A stretch of 64,000 nt of DNA, taken from Gammaproteobacteria bacterium. Lineage in GTDB: Bacteria > Pseudomonadota > Gammaproteobacteria > Pseudomonadales > Pseudohongiellaceae. A model generated the notes under the pieces. It was not told where the DNA came from. It ran no database searches and was given only the letters and a program-made list of their open reading frames with translations. The position numbers were made by a program, and so were the translations under genes. Below, in pieces: positions 62,336 to 64,000 of this stretch. Numbering within the stretch: the stretch's first letter is position 1; the number at the start of each line of letters is the position of its first letter. The stretch lies in the NCBI GenBank assembly GCA_030682575.1, contig JAUXNX010000012.1:124001-188000 (forward strand), read 5' to 3'.

Positions 62336-64000
62336 TTAACTCAGCCAGGCTCTGGCATTGCGGAACAGACGCATGGTGGGTGCATCCTCCGTCCAGTCAT
62401 GCGGGCGCCAGGAATTCTGCACAGCGCGGTACACCCGCTCCGGATGCGGCATCATGACCGTGGCGCGACCATCTGCACTGCTGACACCGGCAATTCCCAC
62501 AGGAGATGTGTTGGGATTCTGCGGATAGTGTTCGGTGATCTTGCCATAGTTGTCGACATAGGCCAGCGCGATACCACCACCGCTCTGCAATGACTGCAAG
62601 TCTGCTGCGCTGCGGAATTCGGCCTGACCTTCACCGTGGGCCACGGCAATCGGGAATACGGAACCTGCCATTCCGGTAAAGAACGCGGAGTTCGATTCGC
62701 CAGCCTTCACCAGTGTGGTGCGCGCCTCGAACTGCTCGGAACGGTTGCGCACGAAGCGCGGCCAGTTGCTTGCACCGGGAATCAGATCGCGCAGCAGCGA
62801 CACCATCTGACAGCCATTGCATACGCCCAGTGTCAGCGTCGTCTCGCGCTCAAAGAAATTCAGAAACTGCACGCGCAGTTTGTCGTTATGCAGAATCGAT
62901 TTCGCCCAGCCACCACCGGCACCCAACACGTCGCCGAAAGAGAATCCACCACAGGCCACCAACACGTTGAACTGGTCGAGGGTGACTCTGCCGGAAAGCA
63001 GATCAGTCATGTGTACATCGACAGCCTTGAACCGCGCCCTGTCGAACGCGGCGGCCATTTCCACCTGACCATTCACGCCCTGCTCGCGCAGTACAGCAAC
63101 GACTGGCTTTGCGCCGACGTTGATGAAAGGTGCGGTGATGTCGTCGTTGACATCGTAGGTCAGAGACGTGTGCAGGCCCGGGTCTTTGGCATCAAGAAGC
63201 GTGTCGTATTCCTGCTGCGCGCACTCGGAGTTGTCTCGCAGTGATTGAATCTGATAGCTGGTCTGGGCCCACAGTCTCTGCAGATTGATGCGGGAATCCT
63301 CGAACAACAGTTTGCCGCCATTGAGGATGCGCAGGTCATCGCGCTTGTTGGGCGCACCGATGATCGTCGTGCAGTCGGAAAGGCCATGTTGTTCAATTAA
63401 TCGCAGCACGGCATTCTGCTGGTCACGGCGAATCTGAATGACTGCACCGATTTCTTCGTTGAAGAGCACGCGTAACGGATCGCTGCCTGCGTCTCCCGGT
63501 TGTTCGTTCAGAGTCTCAGCAAGTTGGATGTCGATGCCACAGTGTCCCGCAAACGCCATCTCTGCCAACGTAGTGAAAAGACCACCATCGGAACGGTCGT
63601 GATAGGCCAACAGCAATTCGTTGCTGTTGAGCTGTTGAATCAGCGCGAAGAAATTCTTCAGATCAGCGGCGTTGTCGAGATCCGGCGACGTAGCACCTGT
63701 CTCACGATACACCTGCGCCAATGCCGAACCGCCCATGCGATTGCGCGCGTGACCAAGGTCGATCAGCAGCAGATCGCTGTCGCCCATGTCGATACGCAGT
63801 TGTGGCGTCACTGTACAGCGAATATCTGTCACCGGAGCGAATGCGGAAATAACGAGGGACATCGGCGCCGTATTGCTTCTGCGCTCACCGTCCTGTTGCC
63901 ACACCGTGCGCATGGACATCGAGTCCTTGCCTACCGGCACGCAGATACCGAGAGCCGGACACAGCTCCATGCCCACGGCATGCACGGCGGAATAGAGTCG
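62336..64000 (-). CDS. purL: PurL, phosphoribosylformylglycinamidine synthase, C-terminal part
   Basis: The frame is open to the window edge and gives about 554 C-terminal residues of a protein normally near 1290. Visible are the second ATP-grasp-like half ([22 protein letters not shown]) and the class I glutaminase domain with the nucleophile Cys in LGVCNGCQM and the late MPHPERV. It converts FGAR and glutamine to FGAM in purine synthesis. The start lies beyond the window. Confidence 0.97.
   Translation of the reverse strand, partial: RLYSAVHAVGMELCPALGICVPVGKDSMSMRTVWQQDGERRSNTAPMSLVISAFAPVTDIRCTVTPQLRIDMGDSDLLLIDLGHARNRMGGSALAQVYRETGATSPDLDNAADLKNFFALIQQLNSNELLLAYHDRSDGGLFTTLAEMAFAGHCGIDIQLAETLNEQPGDAGSDPLRVLFNEEIGAVIQIRRDQQNAVLRLIEQHGLSDCTTIIGAPNKRDDLRILNGGKLLFEDSRINLQRLWAQTSYQIQSLRDNSECAQQEYDTLLDAKDPGLHTSLTYDVNDDITAPFINVGAKPVVAVLREQGVNGQVEMAAAFDRARFKAVDVHMTDLLSGRVTLDQFNVLVACGGFSFGDVLGAGGGWAKSILHNDKLRVQFLNFFERETTLTLGVCNGCQMVSLLRDLIPGASNWPRFVRNRSEQFEARTTLVKAGESNSAFFTGMAGSVFPIAVAHGEGQAEFRSAADLQSLQSGGGIALAYVDNYGKITEHYPQNPNTSPVGIAGVSSADGRATVMMPHPERVYRAVQNSWRPHDWTEDAPTMRLFRNARAWLS

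Noticed and set aside
1..64000. CRISPR arrays, prophage or IS transposase genes
   Set aside because: No regularly spaced direct repeats, phage structural genes or transposase motifs were seen; the repeats found are palindromic REP-like units.

Overview
The window looks like chromosomal DNA of a free-living, probably aquatic gammaproteobacterium of the Pseudomonadales/Cellvibrionales neighbourhood. Supporting signs are Pseudomonas-like gene orders (alaS-lysC-csrA-tRNA-Ser; dsbC-hom-thrC-recJ; rpsP-rimM-trmD-rplS next to ffh and a ypjD-type gene), Pseudomonas-like REP palindromes, a RecBCD locus and a pspF/pspABC locus. The species cannot be named from sequence alone. Coding density is high and most genes of the first 50 kb lie on the minus strand.

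Layout. 0-6 kb: an iron-sulfur assembly operon read leftwards, sufB-C-D-S-A-T and the start of a sufE-like gene, behind a sigma-70 promoter overlapped by a strong match to the IscR type 1 site. 6-9.4 kb: nucleotide nucleosidase ppnN, a DUF2750 protein, a RIO1-type kinase and a TIGR02647 protein. 9.4-18.2 kb: recC-recB-recD joined by stop/start overlaps. 18.4-20.4 kb: an exported epoxide hydrolase, a structured non-coding element, tRNA-Ser(GCU) and csrA. 20.6-34.7 kb: lysC, alaS, an AI-2E family permease, a serine hydrolase, dsbD, recJ, thrC, hom and dsbC, so lysine/threonine-branch synthesis and periplasmic disulfide chemistry lie together. 34.8-39.6 kb: rplS-trmD-rimM-rpsP, ffh and a ypjD/ccsA-type membrane protein. 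39.6-43.5 kb: a phosphopantetheinyl transferase, then divergent pspF and pspABC with a sigma-54 promoter; PspC carries two PspC domains. 43.5-50.7 kb: DUF3135 and DUF2272 proteins, then sulfate uptake genes (sbp-hydrolase and cysT-W-A-cysB-like), with the same 13-bp motif ahead of both transcription units.

50.9-62 kb is the accessory part: a Nudix hydrolase, a decayed TonB-dependent receptor, and a run of exported enzymes and membrane proteins. These are a Sec-type SDR, a Tat-type NADP-binding oxidoreductase, a Tat-type dienelactone hydrolase, an isoquinoline-1-oxidoreductase-like molybdo-hydroxylase (IorA/IorB), a secreted protein with five Gly-Val-Gly repeats, two related four-helix membrane proteins, a cytochrome b561, a Tat-type unknown protein and a DUF6152 protein. 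The window ends in a YqfO/NIF3-like gene and the 3' part of purL.

The most interesting material is this exported redox cluster, the paired CysB-like motifs, the IscR site, the two-domain PspC, the REP family (one copy codes for the ppnN C-terminus) and a folded element with tRNA-Ser similarity beside the tRNA gene. Functions are read from sequence motifs and remembered families; no database search was run.
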